64,000 nt of DNA from Bacillota bacterium (GTDB taxonomy: Bacteria; Bacillota; Clostridia; Christensenellales; Aristaeellaceae). Position 1 is the first letter of the stretch. Every line of letters starts with the position of its first letter. Positions 51,619 through 60,349 of the stretch are shown in pieces. The stretch covers positions 124,001 to 188,000 of the forward strand of contig JAEZHM010000042.1 of NCBI GenBank assembly GCA_023416585.1, read 5' to 3'. The notes under the pieces were generated by a model, which saw nothing but the letters and a program-made list of their open reading frames with translations, had not been told where the DNA came from and did no database searches. The translations under genes were made by a program, and so were the position numbers.

Positions 51619-53241
51619 ATGTCATTTTGTTATTTGAACGCAGTACAATTGGAAAAACATATAGGTCAGCGCAGGCTTTTCTCCATCCCGCTTTTGCAGA
51701 TTTATGAGGGGGACCGCATCGGTTTGATCGGCCGTAACGGCGCGGGAAAATCCACGCTCCTTTCCATTCTGAGCGGGGAAGCGGCGCCGGACAAGGGTCT
51801 TATCAAACGGGAGGCTCCCATCCATCTTGTGCACCAGTTCGGCGCACCCGATCAATCAGATGAGGCGCAGACGCTGAAGGAATTCCGTGTTACGGAAGCC
51901 GCTCTGCGCACATCGCGAAGCGGTGGAGAACAGACCAGGCTGCGACTGGCGGAAGCAGACATTGCCCGCGTCAAACTGCTTTTTTGCGATGAGCCTACCG
52001 CCAACCTGGATGCGCAGGGCAGGGCGCTGCTTAAAAAGAAACTGAGCCAGTGCGATACCTTTGTGCTGGTCAGCCACGACCGGGAGCTTCTAAACGGCCT
52101 GTGCAACTGTATCTGGTACTTGAGCGATGAAACGGTCACCGCCTACCCTGGCAACTACGACGATTTTTTGCGCATCCAGGAGACGGAAAGGGCACAGCAG
52201 GCCAGGGATTACGAAAGGTATGTTTCGGAAAAGGCACACCTTGAGGAAGCGCTGGATACTGCATCTTCCAAGGCTTCCAAGATGAAAGGCCCGCCCAAGC
52301 GCATGGGCAACAGCGAAGCCAGGCTGCACCGGCGCGATAATAAATCCCAGGAAAAGCTGCACAACGCCAAAAACGCCCTGAAAACCAGGCTGGAAAAGCT
52401 GGAAAAGGTGGACCGGCCCAGGGATGAGCTTGCCATTCACCTGGATTTTTCCCTTACGGACCCGCCTCAAAGCAAGACCGTGCTCCGGGCGGAACATGTA
52501 TCTTTCGGCTATGACAGGCCCTTGTTCACGGATGCATCCTTTGAATTGCCGCTCGGCAGCAAGACGGCGCTGCTCGGCCCCAACGGCGCGGGTAAGTCTA
52601 CGCTTTTGCGTTTGATACGGGAGGAAGCGGAGGGTATCCGCAAGACGCCCAAGGCAAACCTTGGTGTATTCTGTCAGGAGTTTGAAACGCTGGACCTCCA
52701 TAAAACCGTGCTTCAAAACACCTTAAAGCACAGCATCCAAAGCGAAACGGTGGTACGCACCATATTAAGCCGTCTTCTGTTTTCCCGCGATGAAATGATC
52801 AAGCCTGCCTCCGTTTTATCGGGCGGCGAGCGGGTAAAGCTGGCCTTTGCCCAATTGTTCGTATGCCCTGCTAATGTGCTATTGCTGGATGAGCCCACCA
52901 ACTACCTGGACATCCTTTCCCTGTCGGTTTTGGAGACAATGATCAAGGAGTATGAAGGAACTATTCTGTTCGTATCCCATGACCAGGCCTTCGTATCGGC
53001 CGTGGCAACCCGGCTGCTCATGCTGGAAAACGGCCAGCTTCAAACATTCGACGGCACATTTGCAGACTTTCAGCAAAAGCAATACGCAAATACAAACGCA
53101 TCCTTTGACCGGACACGGCTGCAGATGCGCCTGTCCCAGCTGACCGACAGCATCGGCCACGCCAATCCCAAGGAAAAGGAAAGGCTGGAAGCGGAGTATG
53201 CCGCCTGCCTCAGAGAATACCAGGCCCTGGAGGAATCATGA
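51619..53241 (+). CDS. ABC-F family protein, candidate antibiotic-resistance ribosome protection factor
   Basis: A 540-residue cytoplasmic protein with two ABC modules and no membrane segments. Module 1 has GRNGAGKST, SRSGGEQTRL and LLFCDEPTANLD. Module 2 has GPNGAGKST, LSGGERVKL and LLLDEPTNYLD. The inter-domain linker (about residues 195-270) includes KASKMKGPPKRMGNSEARLH, as in Vga/Lsa/VmlR-like members that protect ribosomes from lincosamides, pleuromutilins and streptogramin A. ATG 51619 follows GGGAGG. A long 5' leader with a mini ORF supports drug-induced control. Housekeeping ABC-F cannot be excluded. Confidence 0.85.
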   Translation: MSFCYLNAVQLEKHIGQRRLFSIPLLQIYEGDRIGLIGRNGAGKSTLLSILSGEAAPDKGLIKREAPIHLVHQFGAPDQSDEAQTLKEFRVTEAALRTSRSGGEQTRLRLAEADIARVKLLFCDEPTANLDAQGRALLKKKLSQCDTFVLVSHDRELLNGLCNCIWYLSDETVTAYPGNYDDFLRIQETERAQQARDYERYVSEKAHLEEALDTASSKASKMKGPPKRMGNSEARLHRRDNKSQEKLHNAKNALKTRLEKLEKVDRPRDELAIHLDFSLTDPPQSKTVLRAEHVSFGYDRPLFTDASFELPLGSKTALLGPNGAGKSTLLRLIREEAEGIRKTPKANLGVFCQEFETLDLHKTVLQNTLKHSIQSETVVRTILSRLLFSRDEMIKPASVLSGGERVKLAFAQLFVCPANVLLLDEPTNYLDILSLSVLETMIKEYEGTILFVSHDQAFVSAVATRLLMLENGQLQTFDGTFADFQQKQYANTNASFDRTRLQMRLSQLTDSIGHANPKEKERLEAEYAACLREYQALEES

Positions 53242-53249
53242 AAAGCGCA

Positions 53250-53278
53250 GGGAGGGAAGCTTTTGAAGCTTCCCTCCC
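53250..53278 (+). terminator. Terminator of the ABC-F gene
   Basis: GGGAGGGAAGCTT and AAGCTTCCCTCCC pair around TTG, nine bases after the stop. It is a member of the dispersed hairpin family. No T-run follows. Confidence 0.65.
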
Positions 53279-53383
53279 CACCTTCAAAAAAACGATACAT
53301 GACGCGATATGCTGAACATGCCTGATAGCCTCTTATTTCAGGCGAATCTTGATGATGTATTTTTGTAATATAGCGAAAATCTA

Positions 53384-53412
53384 TTGCATTTTCCATAAAA
53401 ATAGTGTATCAT
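53384..53412 (+). promoter_or_regulatory. Promoter of the HPr-like gene
   Basis: TTGCAT (53384-53389) and TATCAT (53407-53412) are spaced by 17 bases, 34 bases before the start codon. Confidence 0.6.
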
Positions 53413-53446
53413 TTATTCTGTACCAAATAAAGGGGGTGCTTCATTT

Positions 53447-53674
53447 ATGAAGTCCGTCAATATCCGTCTCAGCCTGGCTGAAAATGTGAAGACGTTTGTG
53501 AACGTCGTCAACCGTTACCCCTACGACATGGACCTGCGCGCAGGCCGCCATGTGGTGGATGCCAAATCCATCCTGGGCATCTTCAGTCTGGACCTGAGCA
53601 AACCCATCGCCCTGGAAGTGTATGCCGACGATTGTGATGATCTGATGGCCGACATCAAACCTTTCGTCGCCTGA
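53447..53674 (+). CDS. HPr-like protein lacking the phosphorylated histidine
   Basis: A 75-residue cytoplasmic protein. DAKSILGIFSLDLSKPI aligns with HPr NLKSIMGVMSLGIAKG, so the regulatory Ser46 site is kept. The GIHARP segment with His15 is missing; the protein reads LSLAENVKTFVNVV there. It cannot pass phosphate in a sugar PTS. In this it resembles Crh, a regulator in Bacillus. No PTS genes are in the window. ATG is set by AAGGGGGTG. It stands alone before a DUF4364 gene, with terminators between. Confidence 0.75.
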   Translation: MKSVNIRLSLAENVKTFVNVVNRYPYDMDLRAGRHVVDAKSILGIFSLDLSKPIALEVYADDCDDLMADIKPFVA

Positions 53675-53687
53675 TAGGGTACGGGCA

Positions 53688-53703
53688 GCCTGCCGAGGCA
53701 GGC
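53688..53703. other. Short palindrome after the HPr-like gene
   Basis: GCCTGCC-GA-GGCAGGC is near-perfect but has a two-base loop. The true terminator is likely the next hairpin. Confidence 0.3.
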
Positions 53704-53721
53704 ATTGCATATTGTCTCATC

Positions 53722-53753
53722 TCCCCTCAGCCTTCTGGTTTGAGGGGATTTTT
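53722..53753 (+). terminator. Terminator of the HPr-like gene
   Basis: TCCCCTCA and TGAGGGGA enclose GCCTTCTGGTT, followed by a run of T. Confidence 0.85.
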
Positions 53754-53776
53754 CCTGTAAATTTATAAGAAGGGTG

Positions 53777-54538
53777 ATGCAGGTAATGATCAGCCGCAAA
53801 ACCCCTGACCTTGAAAACAAGCTGCTGATCCTTTTTGCCATTGATGAACTTGGCCCCTTGACCAGTTTGCAGCTATTGCAGTTCCTTGCGGAAAATAACC
53901 TGATGGACTATATCACCATGCAGCTGACCTTGGGGGATATGATGGATTCCGGCCATTTGAGGAGCATTCCCCATGCACTGGGGACGCTGTATACGCTTTC
54001 CCGTGAGGGCCGGGAATCCTTAGCCCTTTTTTTGCATCGCCTGCCACACAGTACGCGTGTGCTTATACACAGCGCCGTTCCCGGGTGGAAGCCCAGGTTT
54101 GCGAGGGAAACGCAGATGCTTGCGGATTTTCACCGCCGCGAGGATGGGAAACTTGATCTAAGGCTGCGCCTGATGGAGAAGGATTCGCCTCTCTTGGACA
54201 TGACACTTATACTTCCCACCCGGGACTTGGCCGATCAGCTTTCCCGCCGGTGGCCGGAAGCCGCGCCGGCGTTTTACGGCTACCTGATGAAGGAGCTGGG
54301 GGATGATTTTTCTTCAGACCAAAGGGTTCCGGGCACCCTGCCCGAAGGCGCGTTTCTTGACAAGGAAAATGCGCAAGGCTTCGTTCTGCGCCTGAACCGG
54401 GGGGGACCGGCCGCTCCTGCGCTTACGATGGCATTGGCGCTGCCGACTAAGTCCATGGCGCTGTTCTTTGCCTGGCACTGGGCGGAGAAGGCGGATGGAA
54501 TCTGCGCCTTTTTGATAGCCCGGCTGTCGGAAAAGTGA
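53777..54538 (+). CDS. DUF4364 family protein
   Basis: This 253-residue cytoplasmic protein has an N-terminal winged-helix-like part (ENKLLILFAIDELGPLTSLQLLQFLAENNLMDY, then TLGDMMDSGHLRSI and YTLSREGRESL). This pattern fits DUF4364, a family of unknown function in Clostridia. The C-terminal half is beta-rich. The start is uncertain: GTG 53774, ATG 53777 or ATG 53786, all near AAGAAGG. It probably binds DNA, but this is inference. Confidence 0.75.
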   Translation: MQVMISRKTPDLENKLLILFAIDELGPLTSLQLLQFLAENNLMDYITMQLTLGDMMDSGHLRSIPHALGTLYTLSREGRESLALFLHRLPHSTRVLIHSAVPGWKPRFARETQMLADFHRREDGKLDLRLRLMEKDSPLLDMTLILPTRDLADQLSRRWPEAAPAFYGYLMKELGDDFSSDQRVPGTLPEGAFLDKENAQGFVLRLNRGGPAAPALTMALALPTKSMALFFAWHWAEKADGICAFLIARLSEK

Positions 54539-54544
54539 TATGCA

Positions 54545-54580
54545 AAAAGCCCTGGGACGATCACCCGCCCCAGGGCTTTT
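54545..54580. terminator. Bidirectional terminator between DUF4364 and the importer gene
   Basis: AAAAGCCCTGGG and CCCAGGGCTTTT enclose ACGATCACCCGC, with A and T runs at either end for the two convergent genes. Confidence 0.85.
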
Positions 54581-54586
54581 CCTGTA

Positions 54587-56179
54587 TTAATGGGAACCGG
54601 CGTACCAGTCCACAACCTCCTGAACCATATCCTTCAGGCCGTTGGCATTGAGCTCATTGATATAGCTTACCCAGCCGTCTGTAAGGTTCCGGTCGCCCTT
54701 GATGAATTCAATCATCATCTGGTCCTTGAGGTTGGTGATATTGGTCTGGTATTCGGCCATCTTCGGCAGCGAGAATTGAATCAGATTGCTGATGCCGTGC
54801 TCCGCATAGCCTAGCGAATACGCCCACTGCTGCTGCTTTGTGGTTAGCGGATAGGGCAGGTTGGGGCCCCACTGCAGTGGGCCGTAGGTGTCAACGGCGG
54901 CATCCGCCGGATACTTTTCCTTAAACTCCTCGGTCACCTCGAAGACGAAGTTCTCCTCATCCAGCACACGGTAATAGTCGCCATACACAAAGTCGTTGTA
55001 TTCCTTCTGGGAGGGGTTGTGCAGATACTGCTGGTTCATGTAATCCATGATCTCCAGGATCCGCTGGAACTTGCCGGGGTCCTCTGTGGCTCCGGGGCCA
55101 AAGCAGTAGAAATTCATCAGCATATTCCAGGCCTTTACGCCGCTCTTTCCCTTGGGGCCGGTGACAGGCGGGCCAAAGGCGAAGTCAGCCCCTGGATTGG
55201 CAGCCAGCGCTTCAGTAAACACGGCGCCGACTTCTGCTTCGGGCTGCCCTTCATAGGAGTTGGGCTCTTCCCAATGGTAGTAGTTGCCGCGGCAAGTCAT
55301 GCCGATGCGGCCGTTGATGAGGGAATGGGAGATCGCCCAGTAACCGCCGGTATTTTCGCCCGTGACAAACTCGGGATCCAGTACGCCATCTTTATACCAT
55401 TTCTGGGCATAGGCCAGCGCCTGTTTGTATTCCTCGGTCTGGGCAGCCCAAACCACGTTGCCTTCATCATCCAATTGGAAGTAGCTGTGGTCGGTGCGGC
55501 CGTCCGGAGCGCCGGGATTAATGCCAAACGCGCCGAAGAGCACACGCAGGCCATCGGAAGAAAGGCCGTAGGTGTCGTCCTTTCCGTTTCCGTCGGGGTC
55601 TTCCTTGGCAAAGCGGTAGATCAGCTTCTCAAACTCATCCAAGGTCGTGGGCAGATCTTTTACGCCCAGCTTATCCAGCCACTTTTGGTTGTACAAGATG
55701 GGAAGATGGAATGCGTTGGTGGCGTTGATGGAGGGAATGCCAAAGGTTTTGCCGTCTACAACGCCCATGCTCCAGTATTTTCCTTCGCTGAAATCGGTAA
55801 TTCGTTGGTAGGTGAGGGGCGCGTATTTCTTGACCATCTCCAAATCGATGGGAGAGATGACACCCTGATCCACGTAGGTTAATAGCTGGGAGGGATCCTT
55901 CATGCGGATCACATCCGGCGTGTTCCCCGCGGCGATGTAGGAAGTATTCAAGACCTCCAGAAAGTTGGCGTCATCAATGTTGAGCATCTGAATGTCCACA
56001 TTGAACTTCTCTTCCACTTTCTTGGTGATCACGGCGTCATCCGCAAAGGGATGAATGAGGTAGGTAGTCCATGTAATGGTGTAGGGGGTCTCATACTTGC
56101 CGGCTTCCGCCACAGCCATGGCGGGCAGGCAGGCAAACAGCATTGCCGCGGCCAGCAGCCATACCAGGATCTTCCGCAT
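54587..56179 (-). CDS. Extracellular substrate-binding protein, LplA/YtcQ type
   Basis: A 530-residue binding protein for a complex polysaccharide fragment. The signal peptide spans about residues 1-25. LFAC at residue 17 could be a weak lipobox, or the signal may be cleaved after AVA. A calcium-binding loop-like DPDGNGKDDTYGLSSD is present, as in the protein at 21699. Start 56179 is set by AAGGAGGAG, and a longer frame is not supported. It is last in an operon with two permeases and a toroid-fold protein. Confidence 0.9.
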   Translation of the reverse strand: MRKILVWLLAAAMLFACLPAMAVAEAGKYETPYTITWTTYLIHPFADDAVITKKVEEKFNVDIQMLNIDDANFLEVLNTSYIAAGNTPDVIRMKDPSQLLTYVDQGVISPIDLEMVKKYAPLTYQRITDFSEGKYWSMGVVDGKTFGIPSINATNAFHLPILYNQKWLDKLGVKDLPTTLDEFEKLIYRFAKEDPDGNGKDDTYGLSSDGLRVLFGAFGINPGAPDGRTDHSYFQLDDEGNVVWAAQTEEYKQALAYAQKWYKDGVLDPEFVTGENTGGYWAISHSLINGRIGMTCRGNYYHWEEPNSYEGQPEAEVGAVFTEALAANPGADFAFGPPVTGPKGKSGVKAWNMLMNFYCFGPGATEDPGKFQRILEIMDYMNQQYLHNPSQKEYNDFVYGDYYRVLDEENFVFEVTEEFKEKYPADAAVDTYGPLQWGPNLPYPLTTKQQQWAYSLGYAEHGISNLIQFSLPKMAEYQTNITNLKDQMMIEFIKGDRNLTDGWVSYINELNANGLKDMVQEVVDWYAGSH

Positions 56180-56214
56180 AGTGTCTCTCCTCCTTTTTAT
56201 GCTTCTCAAAGGGG

Positions 56215-57099
56215 CTACCCCTTTAAAGAACCGATCATGATCCCCTTTACAAAATATTTCTGTATAAAGGGATAGACAATCAATATCGGGAGCGTGGTGA
56301 CGATCACCATGGCCGCCTTGATGGTCTCGTTAGCCAGCAGGTTTTTCTGCTGCTCCGTTTCGCCAGCCAGCGACACCAATTGAGAAGAGCCTTCCAGCAC
56401 CACGCGGCGGAGCGTAACCTGCAGGATTTGCTTTTCCGGTGTGCGGATGTATATCATGCCGTCGAACCATGCGTTCCAATGGCCTACAGCCGTCCACAGG
56501 CTGATGGTGGCTATGATGGGCAGGGACAATGGCACGATGATTTTATATAAAATCAGGATATCGTTTGCTCCATCGATCCTGGCCGATTCCTCCAGCGAAT
56601 CCGGCAGCGATTGGATGAAGTTTCGCATGATGACGATGTTGTAAGCGCTGATGCAGCCTGGAAGCACCAATGCCCATACCGTATCCACCATACCCAGCGA
56701 TTGCACATTCAGGTATTCCGGAATCAGGCCACCGCTGAAAAACATGGTAAAGACGAGAAGCGCAGTCCAGAAGCCACGATTGGGAAAGGACTTTTTCGAC
56801 AGCACAAAAGCGAAATTGAAACCCAGAACCACTGCGATGGCCGTGCCCAGCACCGTCCGTGTGATGGACCAGAAAAATCCGTAGTAGATATAAACAGACT
56901 TGAACACTTGCTGGTATGCTTGCAGCGTCACAGCACCCGGCCAGAAGTACACCTTGGAAAGCGCCACCGCCCCCGGGTTGGCCAGGGACAAAGCAAACAG
57001 ATACCAAAACGGATAAGCCATGGTAAAAACAAGCATCCCCAGAAACAGATAATTGAGGCTGTCAAAAACGCGTTCCCCCGCACTTTTTCTAATCCGCAT
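56215..57099 (-). CDS. ABC transporter permease, LplC/YtcP type
   Basis: A 294-residue membrane protein with six segments. The EAA loop is EESARIDGANDILILYKIIVPL, and the end is YFVKGIMIGSLKG. Encoded 13 bases after the partner permease. With that permease and the binding protein it forms an importer without its own ATPase. Confidence 0.92.
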   Translation of the reverse strand: MRIRKSAGERVFDSLNYLFLGMLVFTMAYPFWYLFALSLANPGAVALSKVYFWPGAVTLQAYQQVFKSVYIYYGFFWSITRTVLGTAIAVVLGFNFAFVLSKKSFPNRGFWTALLVFTMFFSGGLIPEYLNVQSLGMVDTVWALVLPGCISAYNIVIMRNFIQSLPDSLEESARIDGANDILILYKIIVPLSLPIIATISLWTAVGHWNAWFDGMIYIRTPEKQILQVTLRRVVLEGSSQLVSLAGETEQQKNLLANETIKAAMVIVTTLPILIVYPFIQKYFVKGIMIGSLKG

Positions 57100-57112
57100 T
57101 TTCGTCGCCTCC

Positions 57113-58057
57113 TTACCAGATTCCGTTATCGCTGATCTTTTTGGAAACGGCGTTGGTAATGATCACCAAACTGAAGGCAATGACGTTCCTGAACAGGCCC
57201 ACAGCGGTGGACTGTGCGTATTTCAGCGATTTCAGGCCCAACTCATACGTATATACACCCAGTACGTTGGATACCTTGTAAACCGCGGCGTTCATCATGT
57301 TGTATACCTGGTCAAAATTATCGCTCAATATGTTTCCGGAGTTCAGGATCAGCATGATGGTAATGGTGGGGATAATGGAGGGCAGCGTAATGTACCATAC
57401 CCTTTGGAACCTGGTCGCACCGTCAATAACAGCGGCCTCGTACATTTCCTGATCAACGTTCGAAAGCGCGGCCAGATAGATGATGGAGCCCCAGCCGCAG
57501 CTTTTCCAAATGTTTGTAACCACCAGAACCCAGCGGAAGGTGGAGGGCTCGCCCATAAAGTAATAGGGCTTTCCGCCAAGTATTCCGGTGAGTGCCGCGA
57601 TGGGGCCATTGGAGGGGGACAGCAATTGAACAAACAGGCCGGACAGCGTGACCCAGGAGATAAAGTGAGGCAGGTAGGAAAGGGTCTGCACCACTTTTTT
57701 ATACCTGGCATGGGCCACCTCGTTAAGCAAAAGGGCCAGAAGGATGGGTGCTGGAAAACCGATGGTCAGGTTCATGATTCCGAGAATTAGGGTATTCAAA
57801 AAGGAATTCATGAACTGCGGCAGTGCAAAAATCTGCCGGTAAATATCAAATCCAACCCATTCGCTTCCCCAAATGCCCTTGGTTATCTTAAAATTCCGAA
57901 AAGCGATTTGAAGGCCGTAGAGCGGAACATATTTGAAAATGATCAATGCAGCCAGCGAAGGCAGAAACAGCAGCACCAGATACCTGGCATTCCAATACCG
58001 CCTTATCAAAGGTGTTCGCTTGTATGGTTTTAAGTGCGCATGGCTTGGTAAAATCAA
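57113..58057 (-). CDS. ABC transporter permease, LplB/YteP type
   Basis: A 314-residue membrane protein with six segments. The N-terminus RRYWNARYLVLLFLPSLAALI is typical, and the EAA loop is YEAAVIDGATRFQRVWYITLPS. The start is taken as the TTG at 58057, nine bases after GGAGG. No nearby ATG gives a better fit. It follows the toroid-fold protein by 33 bases on the minus strand. Confidence 0.88.
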   Translation of the reverse strand: MILPSHAHLKPYKRTPLIRRYWNARYLVLLFLPSLAALIIFKYVPLYGLQIAFRNFKITKGIWGSEWVGFDIYRQIFALPQFMNSFLNTLILGIMNLTIGFPAPILLALLLNEVAHARYKKVVQTLSYLPHFISWVTLSGLFVQLLSPSNGPIAALTGILGGKPYYFMGEPSTFRWVLVVTNIWKSCGWGSIIYLAALSNVDQEMYEAAVIDGATRFQRVWYITLPSIIPTITIMLILNSGNILSDNFDQVYNMMNAAVYKVSNVLGVYTYELGLKSLKYAQSTAVGLFRNVIAFSLVIITNAVSKKISDNGIW

Positions 58058-58090
58058 ACGGCTGCACCTCCGAAACGAAAAATCTTTCGG

Positions 58091-59755
58091 TCACAGGCGC
58101 CTTATAAGCGGCTGTGTCCGTAAGCTGATGACCCGGTCCACAGGCGTATAAGCGGTAAAATAAACAGTCACATGCTTATCGCTGCGCGGATAGGCGCCGC
58201 CCATGCGGCTCGTCACGTCATGGGCGCTAAATGCCGGCCCGACAGTGATCACTTCCTGCTTTTGCGACATAGCTTCCACCATGCCGTCCAGCACGTTGAT
58301 ATACAGCCCGCCATGGCCTTTCACAATAAAATGCTCAGTGCGCACAGAGCAATCCGGCAAAAAGGAAAACTCAATCCGCAAAGGCACCTGGTCCAATCCG
58401 TCAGTTACAAGGTGTAGATCGACGCCGCCCGGTTGATCAACAGCCTCCAGCGACATGTTAAGGGCCAACCCCTCCATGCGTTTTCGGGTATGAACGTTGT
58501 CCATGGCCCACCAGTCGGAGGTTGCGGGCTTTTCCTCAAACGGCAAATAATACCAGCTTTCGCTGCGGCTTGTCATGCGATATCCGTTTTCTTTTTGCTC
58601 CAACGTGTCTGCGATGAAATGCCGGCGGTCGCAAACATTGGCATAAATGTTCATATACACGCTGAACGCGCCGGATTGGAAATAAAAGCAGTTGGGCTTG
58701 CCCTTGAGCAGTGTATAGGAAAAATCGCCGCTGCGCACCCTTGCTATGTTAGAAGCGGGGAAAAGCCGCCGGTATGACAGCATAGGCGGATCGAACGCTT
58801 CCGATGCGCCATAGCCGTCCATTTCAGGGAATAGAAGCAGCCATTCCAAGCCGTCGCCGTGAAACGCGGCTGACTGGCCCCGCTTTTTTACGTCCTGATA
58901 GATCCATTCAGCCATGGCGCCAAACTGCGGCTCCTTCAAGAGGTAGCCAACCAGCAGGTACAGCTTATAATAGCTGCCGGTATATATTTTTTCGCCGAGA
59001 TCCTGGCGGGTGGAGTTATTGGTGAACACGCTGCCGTCAGGATCGATGTAGCAATACATCATTTCCAGGTTCCGCTTGGCGGCCAGAAGATATTGATGAT
59101 CCTGGGTGGCAAGATACAGGCGGATCATCTGGTCGTCGTTCACCTGATTGTAATTTCCGGCGCTGCGCTCGGCAAACTCGCCGTCTTCACTTAAATCAAG
59201 GCCTTCCTCCAAATAATCCTGAGCCCTTGCCTTAAGCTCTTTCCGGCCGGTGATTTTTGTTAAGGACAAAAGGCAGGAAGCAATGGCCCAGCGGTGGTTC
59301 GGCGTGTGGAAGCCGCCGTTCATGATACCGGTAGCCGCCGTGTCTATCAGGCGCAAAAAGGGCTCCTTCAGCCAGTCAAATTTCTGGTCAGCCGTTGTCT
59401 CATACAGCCACCAGGCGTTCAGCAGAGCATTGACCATAAATGCCGTATCGGGGGCCGAAGCGAAGTTGCAGTTGGACAAATCATAGCAGCCACCCGGACG
59501 CTGATGCTTTTCCATATAGAGGAATGCTGCTTGGATTGCCTGACCAACCTTTTCGCTTTTATAGAAGGCGGAAGCTGGAGTCAAATAGACAATGATCAGC
59601 CGGGACAGCACAAAACCGCAGCTGCGCGGATCCACATGGAATTCTTCCAGCATAAATCCGCCAAAGCGTGATTCCCCTCCATCCATGATCTGTGACGAAA
59701 GCAGCCCAGGTATTTCACGGTCCCACGCGGACAGCATTTCAGGCATGTGGAGCAT
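58091..59755 (-). CDS. Alpha/alpha-toroid protein, putative polysaccharide lyase or hydrolase of the pectin locus
   Basis: A 554-residue protein with no signal peptide, so it should act in the cytoplasm. The N-terminal two thirds (about residues 1-340) is rich in helix-pair patterns (WLYETTADQKFDWLKEPFLR, RWAIASCLLSLTKITGRKEL, NQVNDDQMIRLYLATQDHQY). The rest is beta-rich, as in heparinase-like lyases. Conserved Asn, His and Tyr residues (NHRW, GNYNQ, GSYYKLYLL) could be catalytic. I could not assign a CAZy family. It is first in an importer operon. Start 59755 follows GGGGAG. Confidence 0.55.
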   Translation of the reverse strand: MLHMPEMLSAWDREIPGLLSSQIMDGGESRFGGFMLEEFHVDPRSCGFVLSRLIIVYLTPASAFYKSEKVGQAIQAAFLYMEKHQRPGGCYDLSNCNFASAPDTAFMVNALLNAWWLYETTADQKFDWLKEPFLRLIDTAATGIMNGGFHTPNHRWAIASCLLSLTKITGRKELKARAQDYLEEGLDLSEDGEFAERSAGNYNQVNDDQMIRLYLATQDHQYLLAAKRNLEMMYCYIDPDGSVFTNNSTRQDLGEKIYTGSYYKLYLLVGYLLKEPQFGAMAEWIYQDVKKRGQSAAFHGDGLEWLLLFPEMDGYGASEAFDPPMLSYRRLFPASNIARVRSGDFSYTLLKGKPNCFYFQSGAFSVYMNIYANVCDRRHFIADTLEQKENGYRMTSRSESWYYLPFEEKPATSDWWAMDNVHTRKRMEGLALNMSLEAVDQPGGVDLHLVTDGLDQVPLRIEFSFLPDCSVRTEHFIVKGHGGLYINVLDGMVEAMSQKQEVITVGPAFSAHDVTSRMGGAYPRSDKHVTVYFTAYTPVDRVISLRTQPLIRRL

Positions 59756-59815
59756 ACGCTTTTTCTCCCCATCTATCCATATGAATATGTATAAACGCAT
59801 TTCTAACTTAAAAAA

Positions 59816-59844
59816 ATGTTATCATGATTTACCTATATTTGCAA
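59816..59844 (-). promoter_or_regulatory. Promoter of the toroid-protein/importer operon
   Basis: On the minus strand TTGCAA (59844-59839) and TAACAT (59821-59816) are spaced by 17 bases, about 60 bases before the start codon. Confidence 0.6.
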
Positions 59845-60140
59845 GGAAAAACAATGAGCATATTTTGCTTATATTGCGAACATGGGGAAAAGTCCGCATC
59901 GTTAGGTAGTGCTTTGCATTCCGGCCATATTTCTATCTAATTGATGCGAATATTCTCCAATTGCGCCCTTAAAAAAGCCTTATATGCAATGTTTTGTATT
60001 CCATTTACTAAAATATCGGCAAAGATTGCGTTGACCTTTTCTTTGGACACACAAAGGAAATGTAGGGATTTTCGGCAAGGGCGGAATAGAAGAAGAAGAC
60101 AACATTATCAATATATGACCTAAAGTTATGCAAATAGATC

Positions 60141-60168
60141 TTTACAGATTGGTTAATTGCTGTATAAT
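60141..60168 (+). promoter_or_regulatory. Promoter upstream of the short ORF and GH105
   Basis: TTTACA (60141-60146) and TATAAT (60163-60168) are spaced by 16 bases, with a TG just before the -10. Confidence 0.65.
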
Positions 60169-60197
60169 GTATTTACCATCGAGCAGGAGAAGCAGTC

Positions 60198-60245
60198 ATG
60201 AAAATCACCTGTTTGGAAGAACCAGGGACTCTTCCGGCGGAATAG
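60198..60245 (+). pseudogene. 15-codon ORF resembling the start of a zinc alcohol dehydrogenase
   Basis: ATG at 60198 has AGGAGA upstream. The peptide MKITCLEEPGTLPAE resembles the first residues of medium-chain dehydrogenases (MK-hydrophobic-EEPGxL). The frame then stops, and no continuation is found downstream. It is either a relic left by deletion, or a leader peptide for GH105. Confidence 0.4.
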
Positions 60246-60349
60246 TTGAGGGCGGATAGAGGGTGAGCTTTATATAGCATTTGGGGCTATGAAATCTACG
60301 CTTACCGCCCTGCAAGGAAAAAGCACAACTATAAAGGGGTATCTGCCGC

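Larger units (their letters stand above)
59756..60349. other. AT-rich divergent intergenic region with promoters and a short ORF
   Basis: This region of about 590 bases holds the minus-strand promoter at 59816-59844, a plus-strand promoter at 60141-60168 and a 15-codon ORF at 60198-60245. The stretch 59850-60140 is AT-rich with no feature that I can support. From 60250 to 60349 there is a possible pairing of GGGCGG and CCGCCC before the GH105 gene. Confidence 0.6.
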
